From assembly GCA_030656195.1 (NCBI GenBank), contig JAUSOJ010000094.1, forward strand, positions 1 to 47,142: a stretch of DNA of 47,142 nt, written 5' to 3'. The position numbers and the translations under genes were made by a program. Shown piece after piece: positions 29,125-37,427 of this stretch. The notes beneath the pieces are model-generated. The model was not told where the DNA came from and searched no databases. It saw nothing but the letters and a program-made list of their open reading frames with translations. This DNA comes from Lutibacter sp. (lineage in GTDB: Bacteria > Bacteroidota > Bacteroidia > Flavobacteriales > Flavobacteriaceae). The stretch's first letter is position 1. Each line of letters opens with the position of its first letter.

Positions 29125-30603
29125 ATGATCAAACACTTTATACAATTTGAATGGAAACAATTTTTTCGTTCCTCCTATTGGCAAAAAAGCATTGGCTTAA
29201 ATATATTAATGGCGTTTTTGGCGCTGTATTTTATGTTAACTTTTTTGGCATTGGGCATAAGTTTGTTTCCCATTCTTGATGATCAATTCCCAGATTCTGA
29301 CCCATTATTAATTCTCAACGGATTTCTGTTCTACTGGTTTTTAGCCGATTTGCTGATGCGGTTTTTTCTGCAAAAATTGCCGGTAATGAACATAAAACCG
29401 CTGTTGGTTTTACCCGTAAAAAGAAGTGAAATTTTGCATTATGTGCTGGGGAAATCTGCCGTTTCATTTTTTAATTTTTTACCGCTGTTTGCCGTTATTC
29501 CATTTGGCATTATGCTAATGCTTGAAGAATATGGCACAGCAACCGCTTTGGTTTGGATGGTTACTATGGTTATTTTTACCTTAATCATTAATTTTTTAAA
29601 TATTATTATCGAATCAAGATCGGCTGAAACAGAATTTTCTTTTTTGCCCATTGTGTTGATTGCTTCCGGTTTATTCGCATTAAACTATTTTGAAATTGTT
29701 TCTTTTTCAACCTTGTTGGCAAATGGCATTAACGCCATCGACGCAAATCCGGTATTCATTTTAATTCCGCTGGCCATTTTATGCGTTGTTTATTATCTCA
29801 ACTACACATTTTTAATGAAAAAACTGTATGTTGACGGATCTTTAAAAGCAAAAACACAAACCGCTTCAACAAGCGATATGGCCTGGACGAGAAGGTTTGG
29901 GACCATTGCGCCGTTTTTGCAGCTCGATTTAAAATTATTATGGCGAAACAAAAGGCCGCGCTCTTCCATTTTTATTTTGATTATCGGATTGGCTTATGGC
30001 TTGTTTTTTTACCCAAATCCTATATATAATGGCTTAGAATGGCTCTATGTTTTTGTGGGGATTTTTGTTACCGGAATTTTTATTATCAACTTCGGACAGT
30101 TTATTCCGGCTTGGGACAGCGGTTACTATAAATTGTTGATGAGCCAAAATATTAAGTACAAAGAATACCTGAATTCTAAATATACACTGATGGTGATGAG
30201 CTCTATTATTATGTTTGTGCTAAGCATTCCTTATGTTTATTTTGGATGGAAAATTTTGCTGGTGCATTTTGCGGCGATGGTTTACAATGTGGGCGTAAAT
30301 ACATACATCATACTTTTGGCAGGTTCTTTTAACAGAAAAAAAATTGATTTAACCCAACGCGCTGCTTTTAATTATCAGGGAACCGGCGCCGTTCAATGGC
30401 TGGTGGGTTTTCCGTTGTTGTTTGTGCCGGTTGGACTCTTTTTTGCGCCATACAAGTTTATCGGTTTTGAAGCCGGTGTGGCATTCCTGATTATTTTAGG
30501 CGCAATTGGCATTGTGTTCCATCAAAAAATCATGCGGTTTATTGTGACAAAGTATCTAAATTCAAAATATAAAATGATCAGTGCTTTTGAACAGGACAAT
30601 TAA
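29125..30603 (+). CDS. DUF5687-family ABC transporter permease
   Basis: A 492-residue integral membrane protein with about twelve hydrophobic segments and a polar stretch near residues 240-275. The start (FIQFEWKQFFRSSYWQKSIG) and the central LDLKLLWRNKRPRSSIF are characteristic of the Bacteroidota-specific DUF5687 family, which behaves like an ABC-2 permease. The next gene is an ABC ATPase 50 bp downstream, which supports a two-component exporter at the inner membrane. The substrate is unknown. Confidence 0.8.
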   Translation: MIKHFIQFEWKQFFRSSYWQKSIGLNILMAFLALYFMLTFLALGISLFPILDDQFPDSDPLLILNGFLFYWFLADLLMRFFLQKLPVMNIKPLLVLPVKRSEILHYVLGKSAVSFFNFLPLFAVIPFGIMLMLEEYGTATALVWMVTMVIFTLIINFLNIIIESRSAETEFSFLPIVLIASGLFALNYFEIVSFSTLLANGINAIDANPVFILIPLAILCVVYYLNYTFLMKKLYVDGSLKAKTQTASTSDMAWTRRFGTIAPFLQLDLKLLWRNKRPRSSIFILIIGLAYGLFFYPNPIYNGLEWLYVFVGIFVTGIFIINFGQFIPAWDSGYYKLLMSQNIKYKEYLNSKYTLMVMSSIIMFVLSIPYVYFGWKILLVHFAAMVYNVGVNTYIILLAGSFNRKKIDLTQRAAFNYQGTGAVQWLVGFPLLFVPVGLFFAPYKFIGFEAGVAFLIILGAIGIVFHQKIMRFIVTKYLNSKYKMISAFEQDN

Positions 30604-30653
30604 AATATGGATTGATTAAAAAATTCAACAACTCAACGATTAAACATATAAAA

Positions 30654-31349
30654 ATGATAAAAGCAACAGAACTTTCAAAAAAATACGGCGGGGTAACCGT
30701 TTTAAATATAGCAACTTTAGAAATTCCAAAAGGCCAATCATTTGGATTGGTGGGCAACAACGGTGCAGGAAAAACAACTTTTTTCAATTTGGTGCTCGAT
30801 CTTATCAATCCAACCACAGGAAATGTGGTTAACCATAAAATTCAGGTCAATATTAGCGAAGACTGGAAACCTTTTACGGCTTCTTTTATTGATGAAAGCT
30901 TTTTGATTGGCTATTTAACGCCTGAAGAATATTTTTACTTTATTGGGGAACTTCGCGGAATGAACAAAGCCGATATCGATGTATTTTTAAGTCAGTTTGA
31001 TGAAATTTTCAATGATGAAATTCTGAACAAAAAGAAATATTTAAGAGATTTATCCAAAGGAAACCAGAAAAAGGTGGGTATTATTGCCGCATTGATCGGA
31101 AATCCGGAAGTGATTGTTTTAGACGAGCCTTTTGCGAATCTTGATCCTACAACACAAATAAGATTGAAGAAATTATTGAGGGATTTAACCATTTCCACCA
31201 ACGCAACGCTCTTAATTTCGAGCCATGATTTAGGCCATGTTACCGAAGTTTGTGATCGGATTGTGGTGCTTGAAAAAGGGGAAATAGTGAAAGACTTAAT
31301 CACATCGGCCGAAACGTTGCAGGAGCTGGAAACGTATTTTTCGGTGTAA
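30654..31349 (+). CDS. ABC transporter ATP-binding protein
   Basis: A ~231-residue ABC ATPase. Walker A is LVGNNGAGKTTFFNL, the signature is LSKGNQKKVGIIAAL, Walker B is EVIVLDEPFANLDP, and the switch His is in SSHDLGHV. I use the ATG at 30654 (MIKATELSKKYGG), the normal N-terminus. An upstream TTG at 30612 would add 14 unlikely residues. Together with the preceding DUF5687 permease it should form a drug, lipid or peptide exporter. Confidence 0.92.
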   Translation: MIKATELSKKYGGVTVLNIATLEIPKGQSFGLVGNNGAGKTTFFNLVLDLINPTTGNVVNHKIQVNISEDWKPFTASFIDESFLIGYLTPEEYFYFIGELRGMNKADIDVFLSQFDEIFNDEILNKKKYLRDLSKGNQKKVGIIAALIGNPEVIVLDEPFANLDPTTQIRLKKLLRDLTISTNATLLISSHDLGHVTEVCDRIVVLEKGEIVKDLITSAETLQELETYFSV

Positions 31350-31464
31350 CTTAAATTAAATGCATAGATTTTTGTATTTTTACATTCCTTATTGCAATAA
31401 TTTACCAGTGTAATAAGTTAAAGGATTAGTAAAAAAGGCTGAATTTTAATTGGCACCACTTTTT

Positions 31465-31553
31465 GCGTTAAGGATTGAAGTGAAAATCCTTTTTTTGGAT
31501 TTTTTTTCCAAAAAAAGATTGCAACGGAAAGCCTGACCCTTGTGGTAACGCCA
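31465..31553. repeat. Dispersed multi-hairpin repeat element, copy A
   Basis: An ~88-bp element upstream of sprE. Its ends are inverted (GCGTTA at 31465-31470, TAACGC at 31546-31551). Inside are a hairpin AAGGATT/AATCCTT (31470-31476 with 31485-31491) and a second stem TTTTTTTGG/CCAAAAAAA (31490-31498 with 31508-31516). The conserved block GATTGCAACGGAAAGCC follows. A second copy lies at 46274-46420 in the same orientation. It may be a small mobile or structured RNA element. No protein is encoded. Confidence 0.6.
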
Positions 31554-31614
31554 ATAACAGTGATTATTTATTTTGCGGTTTAAATTTAAGTTTAGAAGTA
31601 AAAAACAATTTCTT

Positions 31615-33789
31615 TTGAAAAATAGTTTTAAAATCATTGCAGGCTTTTTATTAGCGCTTTTTGTGGCTAATTGTTCCACAAAAAAAGATGCGTTTTTAAA
31701 CAGAAGCTACCACTCGGTATCCACAAAGTACAACGTACTTTATAACGGCCATGAAGCTTTTCGCATCGGTTTGGAGCAATTAAATGCCAATTATGAAGAC
31801 AATTATTGGGAACGTTTGCCTATTGAGCCTTTAAAAGTTGATGAATTGGCGATGCCGGGAATGCAAGCAGATCCCGACAGTTCTCCGCAAGAATTTGAAA
31901 AATCCGAAGAAAAGGCGGTAAAAGCAGTGCAAAAACATTCCATGTTGATTGTACGCGAAGAACGCAACAAACAAATTGATGATGCTTATTTGCTGTTGGG
32001 AAAATCGCGTTATTATTCCAAAAGATTTGTGCCCGCGCTGGAAGCATTTAATTATGTGATCCTTAATTATCCAAAAGCAAATTTAATTAACGAAACCATT
32101 ATTTGGCAGGCAAAAACGCAGGTTCGGTTGCAAAATGAAGAACAGGCGATTAGAAGTTTAATGAATTTGTTAAAAGACAAATCGTTAAAAAGCAATATTA
32201 AAGAAGACGCGCATACCGTTCTTGCAATGGCTTACTTAAATTTAAACAGTTTGCAGCTTGGGATTAACCACCTTAATAAAGCGGTGGTTTCTAGCAATAA
32301 TAAAGAGCAAACAGCCAGAAATTTGTTTATACTGGGGCAACTTTATGGTGAAAAAGGATTGAAGGATTCATCAAATATTGCTTTTCAAAAAGTAATCGAT
32401 CTTAAAAAAGCGCCTTACAAATACAAAATTCATGCGCAGTTGGAAAAAGCCAAGAATTCAACCAATAAATTGGATACTGAAGAAACATTGGCGATTCTAA
32501 AAAAACTGACAAAAGACCGAGATAACAGGCCTTTTTTAGATGAATTGTATTACAGAATTGGCATGATTGAGCAAGAAAGCAGCACGGAAAATGCCATTGC
32601 CAATTTTAAAAAATCGCTGAAATCGAACTCAAAAAACAGCCTTCAAAGAGAACTTTCTTATGAAGCTCTTGGAAATTTATATTTCGACAAGGCGCAATTT
32701 ATGGTTGCCGGAGCTTATTACGACAGTATTTTATACATCACCAACAGCAATAACACAAAACGCGTGCGTCGTTTGTTGCGAAACCGAAATAATTTAAATG
32801 AGGTTATTTTATATGAAAACAGCTCAAAAATAAACGACAGCATTTTAAAGGTTGTTGCCATGGGTGAAGCAGCGCAAATAGCTTTTTTTAGCACACATAT
32901 TGAAAAATTAAAAGCCATTGAAGAAAAACAGGCAAACAAAACAACGTTTAAAAGCGGTTTGTTCAATCCAAATTTAGGCAAATCGGATGTTGGCGAAAAG
33001 TCGGGAAAATGGTATTTTTACAATGTTCAGGCGCTTGGTTTTGGTGAAATTGAATTTAGAAAAATTTGGGGAAACCGTCCTTTGTCAGACAATTGGCGAT
33101 TGGGAGACAAATCTCCATTAAGTTTGGGGAACGACCAAGGTCTTGACCAAAATATGGCAAATATCGATCAGGAAATGCTGGAACTTTCTTATTATTTAGA
33201 TAAAATTCCTTCAGAAAAAGTAAAAATTGACAGTATTGTAACTGAACGCAACACCGCTTATTTTAAATTGGGAATTATTTACAAAGATCAATTTAACGAA
33301 TTGGATTTGGCAAAAGAGAAATTCGAAAAATTAATCACTTTTGATCCAGATTTAACATTGTTGATTCCTGCCAAATATCATTTGTACAAAATTTACGAAA
33401 GTCAGGGCAACGAAAAAGCAATCGCCCTAAAAAACGATATTACTGCCAATTATCCGACTTCAAAATTCGCCAAGATTATTTTAAATCCGAACCAAGCACT
33501 TGAAGAAGATGAAAAAAATGCTGCAGAAACGGAGTATGCGGCAATATATCACGACTATGAAGCAGAAAAATTTGAAAGCGTCATAGAAAAAACCAACCTT
33601 GCGATAGCCAAATATATGGGCGAACCAATTGTTGCAAAACTGGAATTGTTAAAAGCCTTTGCCATTGGAAAAACAGAAGGATTGGTTGCTTTTAAAGAAG
33701 CTTTGGAATTGGTCGCATTAAATTATCCGAATACTGAAGAGGCGAAAAAAGCTTTGGAAGTGATAGAAACCATAAAACTAAAACTATAA
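31615..33789 (+). CDS. sprE: SprE/PorW-type lipoprotein of the type IX secretion system
   Basis: A ~724-residue lipoprotein with tetratricopeptide-like helical repeats. SprE/PorW is needed for type IX protein secretion and for gliding in flavobacteria, and links the periplasmic PorN/GldN ring to outer-membrane components. The signal peptide KNSFKIIAGFLLALFVANC has a lipobox ending in Cys, followed by STKKDAFLNR and the family-typical TKYNVLYNGHEAFRIGLEQL. No ATG lies between the upstream in-frame stop and the lipobox. I choose TTG at 31615, because it gives an ideal lipoprotein start. A TTG at 31573 would add 14 residues. Bactofilin follows after 22 bp. Confidence 0.85.
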   Translation: MKNSFKIIAGFLLALFVANCSTKKDAFLNRSYHSVSTKYNVLYNGHEAFRIGLEQLNANYEDNYWERLPIEPLKVDELAMPGMQADPDSSPQEFEKSEEKAVKAVQKHSMLIVREERNKQIDDAYLLLGKSRYYSKRFVPALEAFNYVILNYPKANLINETIIWQAKTQVRLQNEEQAIRSLMNLLKDKSLKSNIKEDAHTVLAMAYLNLNSLQLGINHLNKAVVSSNNKEQTARNLFILGQLYGEKGLKDSSNIAFQKVIDLKKAPYKYKIHAQLEKAKNSTNKLDTEETLAILKKLTKDRDNRPFLDELYYRIGMIEQESSTENAIANFKKSLKSNSKNSLQRELSYEALGNLYFDKAQFMVAGAYYDSILYITNSNNTKRVRRLLRNRNNLNEVILYENSSKINDSILKVVAMGEAAQIAFFSTHIEKLKAIEEKQANKTTFKSGLFNPNLGKSDVGEKSGKWYFYNVQALGFGEIEFRKIWGNRPLSDNWRLGDKSPLSLGNDQGLDQNMANIDQEMLELSYYLDKIPSEKVKIDSIVTERNTAYFKLGIIYKDQFNELDLAKEKFEKLITFDPDLTLLIPAKYHLYKIYESQGNEKAIALKNDITANYPTSKFAKIILNPNQALEEDEKNAAETEYAAIYHDYEAEKFESVIEKTNLAIAKYMGEPIVAKLELLKAFAIGKTEGLVAFKEALELVALNYPNTEEAKKALEVIETIKLKL

Positions 33790-33814
33790 AATAATACTCA
33801 AAAAGTAAAAGATG

Positions 33815-34213
33815 ATGTTTTTAGAAAAAAAAGTAATTCCGCCCTTATCCTCAGAACGAAATGTGGTGGGAAAAAACACCTCCATCGTTGGTGATATTAA
33901 ATCAGAAGGAGATTTTAGAATTGACGGAAGCCTAGAAGGAACCATAAAAACAGTTGGCCGTGTGGTTATTGGCGCTTTGGGAAGCGTTACAGGCAAAATT
34001 ATTTGCGACAATGCTGATATTGAAGGAACCTTTTCAGGAGAATTGTTGGTGAACAATTTATTGACCTTAAAAGCCACCGCAAAAATTTCGGGAGAAGTGG
34101 CCATCAGCAAATTATTGGTGGAACCGGGCGCCGAATTTAACGCCACCTGCACAATGAAAGGATCCGTGATGGAACTACAAAATGGAAAATCCCAACAAGA
34201 AAAAACAGCTTAA
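33815..34213 (+). CDS. Bactofilin (polymer-forming cytoskeletal protein)
   Basis: A ~132-residue bactofilin. The right-handed beta-helix core begins NTSIVGDIKSEGDFRIDGSL and runs through repeated G-x-(I/V) turns (GTIKTVGRVVIGALG, GKIICDNADIEGTFSGEL) to about residue 118, with short unstructured tails. Bactofilins polymerise without nucleotide and scaffold envelope or cell-shape processes. It lies between sprE and atpZ, and its last 32 bases overlap atpZ in another frame. ATG occurs at 33812 and 33815. The second is adopted, but the choice is not decidable. Confidence 0.88.
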   Translation: MFLEKKVIPPLSSERNVVGKNTSIVGDIKSEGDFRIDGSLEGTIKTVGRVVIGALGSVTGKIICDNADIEGTFSGELLVNNLLTLKATAKISGEVAISKLLVEPGAEFNATCTMKGSVMELQNGKSQQEKTA

Positions 34214-34415
34214 TAATTACATTTACTTTTCCTCAATGGCTTTTCAAATGGGAATTGTTATTGCCGCCGGAACTATTTTTGGTCAGTGGTTAGATACTAA
34301 ATATGTAAATGACTACAGTTTATTCACAATAATTTTTTCACTTTTGGCTGTATTTGCCTCATTGTATTCGGTCATTAAAAAAGTGATTTCAATAAGTAAA
34401 AGTAAAGAGCAATGA
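34182..34415 (+). CDS. atpZ: AtpZ/AtpI-family F0 assembly protein
   Basis: A 77-residue membrane protein with two helices (about 15-36 and 46-66). The pattern YIYFSSMAFQMGIVIAAGTI then FGQWLDTKY is the AtpZ/AtpI signature. The Gly-x-x-Leu-Asp turn is conserved, and the family is thought to help c-ring assembly or Mg2+ handling. The ATG is inside the bactofilin gene (32-base overlap), and its stop overlaps the next start by four bases, so translation is probably coupled along this stretch. Confidence 0.85.
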   Translation: MENPNKKKQLNNYIYFSSMAFQMGIVIAAGTIFGQWLDTKYVNDYSLFTIIFSLLAVFASLYSVIKKVISISKSKEQ

Positions 34416-34804
34416 ATTCTGATATTAGCAACTTTTTAAAAAGATTTATTCCATTTTCTATATTTCTTTTTTTAATTCATTTTTTTATTGTTTTAAAATT
34501 TTTAAAAAGCGTCACCTTTTTTTATTCAATTTATGCCATTTATCTTTTTCATTCTATTATAACAGCTCTTATTTGCTTTATTATAATTTATATAAATAAA
34601 ATCGCTTCAGATAAAACAGGTTTTGCTTTTATGGCTTTAAGCATTTTAAAAATGTTGGCTGCAATACTGTTTTTAATTCCTTTGATACAATTGGATAAAG
34701 AGCAAAAGTTGGCGGACATTGCTGCTTTTTTTATTCCATATTTTGCCTTTCTTTTTTTTGAATTGACTTTCATCATTAGACTTTTGAACGGATTCAAAAA
34801 ATAG
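34412..34804 (+). CDS. Small polytopic protein of the ATP synthase operon
   Basis: A 130-residue, very hydrophobic protein with about four helices and few charged residues except in loops (ILKMLAAILFLIPLIQLDKE, IIRLLNGFKK at the end). It occupies the place of an AtpI-like assembly gene between atpZ and atpB, and overlaps atpZ by four bases (ATGA). I do not recognise a clear family signature, so AtpI-like is inferred from position, topology and size. The gene is markedly AT-rich. It stops only 36 bp before the atpB -7 box. Confidence 0.65.
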   Translation: MNSDISNFLKRFIPFSIFLFLIHFFIVLKFLKSVTFFYSIYAIYLFHSIITALICFIIIYINKIASDKTGFAFMALSILKMLAAILFLIPLIQLDKEQKLADIAAFFIPYFAFLFFELTFIIRLLNGFKK

Positions 34805-34840
34805 TGTAAATTTTTGACTTTTTTTCTTGAAAAAAAAATG

Positions 34841-34848
34841 TACTTTTG
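34841..34848 (+). promoter_or_regulatory. -7 box of a promoter before atpB
   Basis: TACTTTTG is an exact match to TAnnTTTG, with TTTTTG at 34811-34816 about 24 bp upstream as a possible -33 element. The ATG of atpB is at 34885. Any start inside or before this box (for example TTG at 34846) would be within the promoter, which supports the downstream ATG. It gives the ATP synthase genes a promoter separate from sprE. Confidence 0.6.
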
Positions 34849-34884
34849 CACCAATTTTTAGTAAGGAAAATTATAATATATAAA

Positions 34885-36003
34885 ATGGTGTCAACTATAA
34901 AACCTATTAAAATATTTTTTTCAGCAATTATAATGTTGTTTTCATTCGTTCAATTTTCTAATGCTCAGGAACTTGGAGCTGAAAATAACGGAGATGTTCA
35001 TCATTCAAATCAAGAGGAAAAAGAGTTTAACGCCTCAGAGTTAATCAATGAGCATATTGGTGACTCTCATGATTTTCATATTGCTGATTGGAAAGGACAT
35101 GCAATTTCAATGCCTTTACCTGTTATTTTATGGTCAAAAAATGGAATAATCACTTTTATGTCAAGTAAATTTCACCATGATAATACAGGTGAGGTTGTTG
35201 TTGAAAAAAATGGAGAAAAGTTTGTTAAAATTCACGAACAAATTTATCAAATTAATGAAGGAGAAAATGCGGTTATTTTAGATAATGAGAACATTCCAAC
35301 AAATGCAAGCAGACCTTTAGATTTTTCAATAACTAAAAACGTATTTTCGATGCTAATGTCAGCAATAATATTAATTTTATTGTTTTCAGCAGTAGCGCGT
35401 TCATATAAAAAGAATAAAAACGCACCAAAAGGAATAGCTGGATTTTTAGAACCTTTAGTGACTTTTGTGCGTGATGACATAGCTATTCCTAATATTGGAG
35501 AAAAAAAATATGCGCGGTATATGCCATATTTATTAACAGTTTTCTTCTTTGTATGGATTAATAATCTAATTGGATTAGTGCCTTTTTTCCCTGGTAGTTC
35601 AAATTTAACAGGTAATATTGTTTTTACAGGAGTTTTAGCGTTTATAACTTTTATAATTACTACGCTTAGTGGAAATAAAAATTATTGGTCTCATATATTG
35701 ATGCCGCCTGTACCAAAGGCTCTTTACCCAATAATGATTCCTGTTGAAATTATAGGAATGCTAACTAAACCATTCGCTTTAATGATACGTTTATTTGCTA
35801 ATATTACGGCGGGACATATTATTATTTTAAGTTTGGTTTCATTAATATTTATTTTTAAAACAGTTGCAATTGCACCTGTTTCCGCTATGTTTGTATTGTT
35901 TATGAGTGTATTAGAGTTGTTAGTTGCAGCTTTACAAGCGTATATATTTACGTTGTTATCAGCGTTATTTATTGGTCAAGCTGTTGCTGAAGACCATCAT
36001 TAA
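34885..36003 (+). CDS. atpB: ATP synthase F0 subunit a
   Basis: A ~372-residue subunit a, the stator half of the proton channel. It has a cleavable-looking signal sequence (IFFSAIIMLFSFVQFSNAQE), a ~110-residue extracytoplasmic region, and then the usual helices. The essential arginine is in PFALMIRLFANITAGH, and the C-terminal helix ends near ALFIGQAVAEDHH. The long N-terminal extension with a signal peptide is typical of Bacteroidota. The ATG at 34885 is used because the promoter lies directly upstream. Codons are more AT-rich than in genes on either side. Confidence 0.93.
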   Translation: MVSTIKPIKIFFSAIIMLFSFVQFSNAQELGAENNGDVHHSNQEEKEFNASELINEHIGDSHDFHIADWKGHAISMPLPVILWSKNGIITFMSSKFHHDNTGEVVVEKNGEKFVKIHEQIYQINEGENAVILDNENIPTNASRPLDFSITKNVFSMLMSAIILILLFSAVARSYKKNKNAPKGIAGFLEPLVTFVRDDIAIPNIGEKKYARYMPYLLTVFFFVWINNLIGLVPFFPGSSNLTGNIVFTGVLAFITFIITTLSGNKNYWSHILMPPVPKALYPIMIPVEIIGMLTKPFALMIRLFANITAGHIIILSLVSLIFIFKTVAIAPVSAMFVLFMSVLELLVAALQAYIFTLLSALFIGQAVAEDHH

Positions 36004-36030
36004 AAAGAATTGTTTAATTATTAATTATAA

Positions 36031-36243
<213 letters not shown>

Positions 36244-36254
36244 TTTTTGATAGC

Positions 36255-36293
36255 AAAAAAATATCTGCAACGGTTGGTTGCAGATATTTTTTT
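36255..36293 (+). terminator. Terminator-like hairpin between atpE and atpF
   Basis: ATATCTGCAAC (36261-36271) pairs perfectly with GTTGCAGATAT (36277-36287) around a 5-nt loop. The stem extends by six A-T pairs and ends in a T run to 36293. The form is that of an intrinsic terminator, yet it lies inside the atp operon. It could lower downstream transcription, or protect the atpB-atpE 3' end, so that subunit c is made in excess. Confidence 0.8.
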
Positions 36294-36333
36294 AAATTAA
36301 TTAAACTAAAAGAATTATAAATACATATAAATT

Positions 36334-36822
36334 ATGAATTTAGTAGCACCAGAAAGTTTAGTGTTTTGGACAACAATAATTTTTGTTGCATTGCTTTTTT
36401 TATTAAAAAAAGTAGCGTGGAAGCCAATTTTAGGAGCAGTAAAAGAAAGAGAAGATTCAATCAATGAAGCATTAAAATCTGCAGAAAATGCTCGTAAAGA
36501 AATGCAAAACTTAAATGCCGACAATCTTCGTATTTTAAAAGAAGCACGCATTGAACGCGACGCCATGTTAAAAGAGGCTCGTGAAATGAAAGAAAGTATC
36601 ATTACCGAAGCAAAGGGCGAAGCGCAGGCGCAAGCCACCAAAGTAATTGAGCAGGCAAAATCAGCCATTGAGTCTGAAAAACACGCGGCAATTGCCGAAA
36701 TAAAAAACCAGGTAGCTGAGTTATCCTTGAAAATCGCCGAAAAAGTGATGAGAAGTGAATTATCTGACAAAAACAAGCAAATTAAGCTTGTTGAAGACAT
36801 GTTACAAGAAGTAAAGCTATAA
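36334..36822 (+). CDS. atpF: ATP synthase F0 subunit b
   Basis: A 162-residue stator stalk protein: one N-terminal membrane helix (SLVFWTTIIFVALLFLLKKV) followed by a long charged coiled coil. It includes AWKPILGAVKEREDSI, which is diagnostic, and ends near EVKL. It dimerises and holds F1 against rotation through subunit delta. It follows the hairpin after atpE and precedes atpH by 13 bp. Confidence 0.94.
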   Translation: MNLVAPESLVFWTTIIFVALLFLLKKVAWKPILGAVKEREDSINEALKSAENARKEMQNLNADNLRILKEARIERDAMLKEAREMKESIITEAKGEAQAQATKVIEQAKSAIESEKHAAIAEIKNQVAELSLKIAEKVMRSELSDKNKQIKLVEDMLQEVKL

Positions 36823-36835
36823 GAATTAATTTCAA

Positions 36836-37387
36836 ATGAACGGATCTAGAGCGGCAATAAGATATGCAAAAGCAATACTAAGTTTTGCACTTGAACAACA
36901 AAAAGAAGTTGAAGTGAACGAAGATATGTTGCTTGTTGCAAATACAATTCAAGAAAGTAAAGAGTTACAGTTATTGCTTAGCAGCCCAGTTTTGAAAACT
37001 GAATTAAAAAAATCAGCTTTAAAAGAAATTTTTGCAAGCAAAACAAGTGCTTTAACCATTGGTTTAATCAATCTATTAATTGACAACAAACGCTTGCCAA
37101 TTTTAGGTGAAGTTGCAAAAAAATATACGTTGATTTATGATTCCTTGAAAGGGATAGAAGTAGCGAAAGTGACTACCGCAATTCCTTTGACTGAAGAGTT
37201 GAATCAACAGGTTTTACAAAAGGTAATTGAAATTACTGGGAAACAAGCAACTATTGAAAGCATCATAAATCCTGATATTATTGGCGGATTCATACTTCGT
37301 ATTGGCGATATTCAATATGATGCAAGTGTGTCCAATAAATTGCGGGTACTGAAAAGACAGTTTGAAAACGAAAGTTTTAGTTCATAA
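36836..37387 (+). CDS. atpH: ATP synthase F1 subunit delta
   Basis: A 183-residue delta subunit (OSCP family) that ties the b stalk to the top of the alpha3beta3 head. N-terminal helices (GSRAAIRYAKAILSFALEQQ) are followed by a short LLLSSP segment and the C-terminal IINPDIIGGFILRIGDIQYDASV, which is a strong family match. The ATG is 13 bp after atpF and the next gene is atpA, as in most operons. Confidence 0.94.
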   Translation: MNGSRAAIRYAKAILSFALEQQKEVEVNEDMLLVANTIQESKELQLLLSSPVLKTELKKSALKEIFASKTSALTIGLINLLIDNKRLPILGEVAKKYTLIYDSLKGIEVAKVTTAIPLTEELNQQVLQKVIEITGKQATIESIINPDIIGGFILRIGDIQYDASVSNKLRVLKRQFENESFSS

Positions 37388-37427
37388 TTACAATTTAAAA
37401 AGAATTAAGTTTTAAAAAATATAAATA

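Noticed and set aside
31441-31570. Small protein-coding gene in the region before sprE (minus-strand frame)
   Set aside because: The frame crosses the hairpin repeat and its translation is Lys/Asn-rich low complexity. The repeat structure explains the region better.
31573-31614. Earlier TTG start of sprE/porW
   Set aside because: It adds a basic 14-residue stretch before an otherwise ideal lipoprotein signal. The TTG at 31615 fits better.
34846-34884. Earlier TTG start of atpB
   Set aside because: It falls inside the TACTTTTG promoter box. The ATG at 34885 gives a standard signal peptide.
36315-36800. 161-codon open frame on the minus strand opposite atpF
   Set aside because: It is antisense to a certain subunit b gene, and its Ser/Phe/Cys-rich composition is what the reverse of a Lys/Glu/Ala coiled coil gives.
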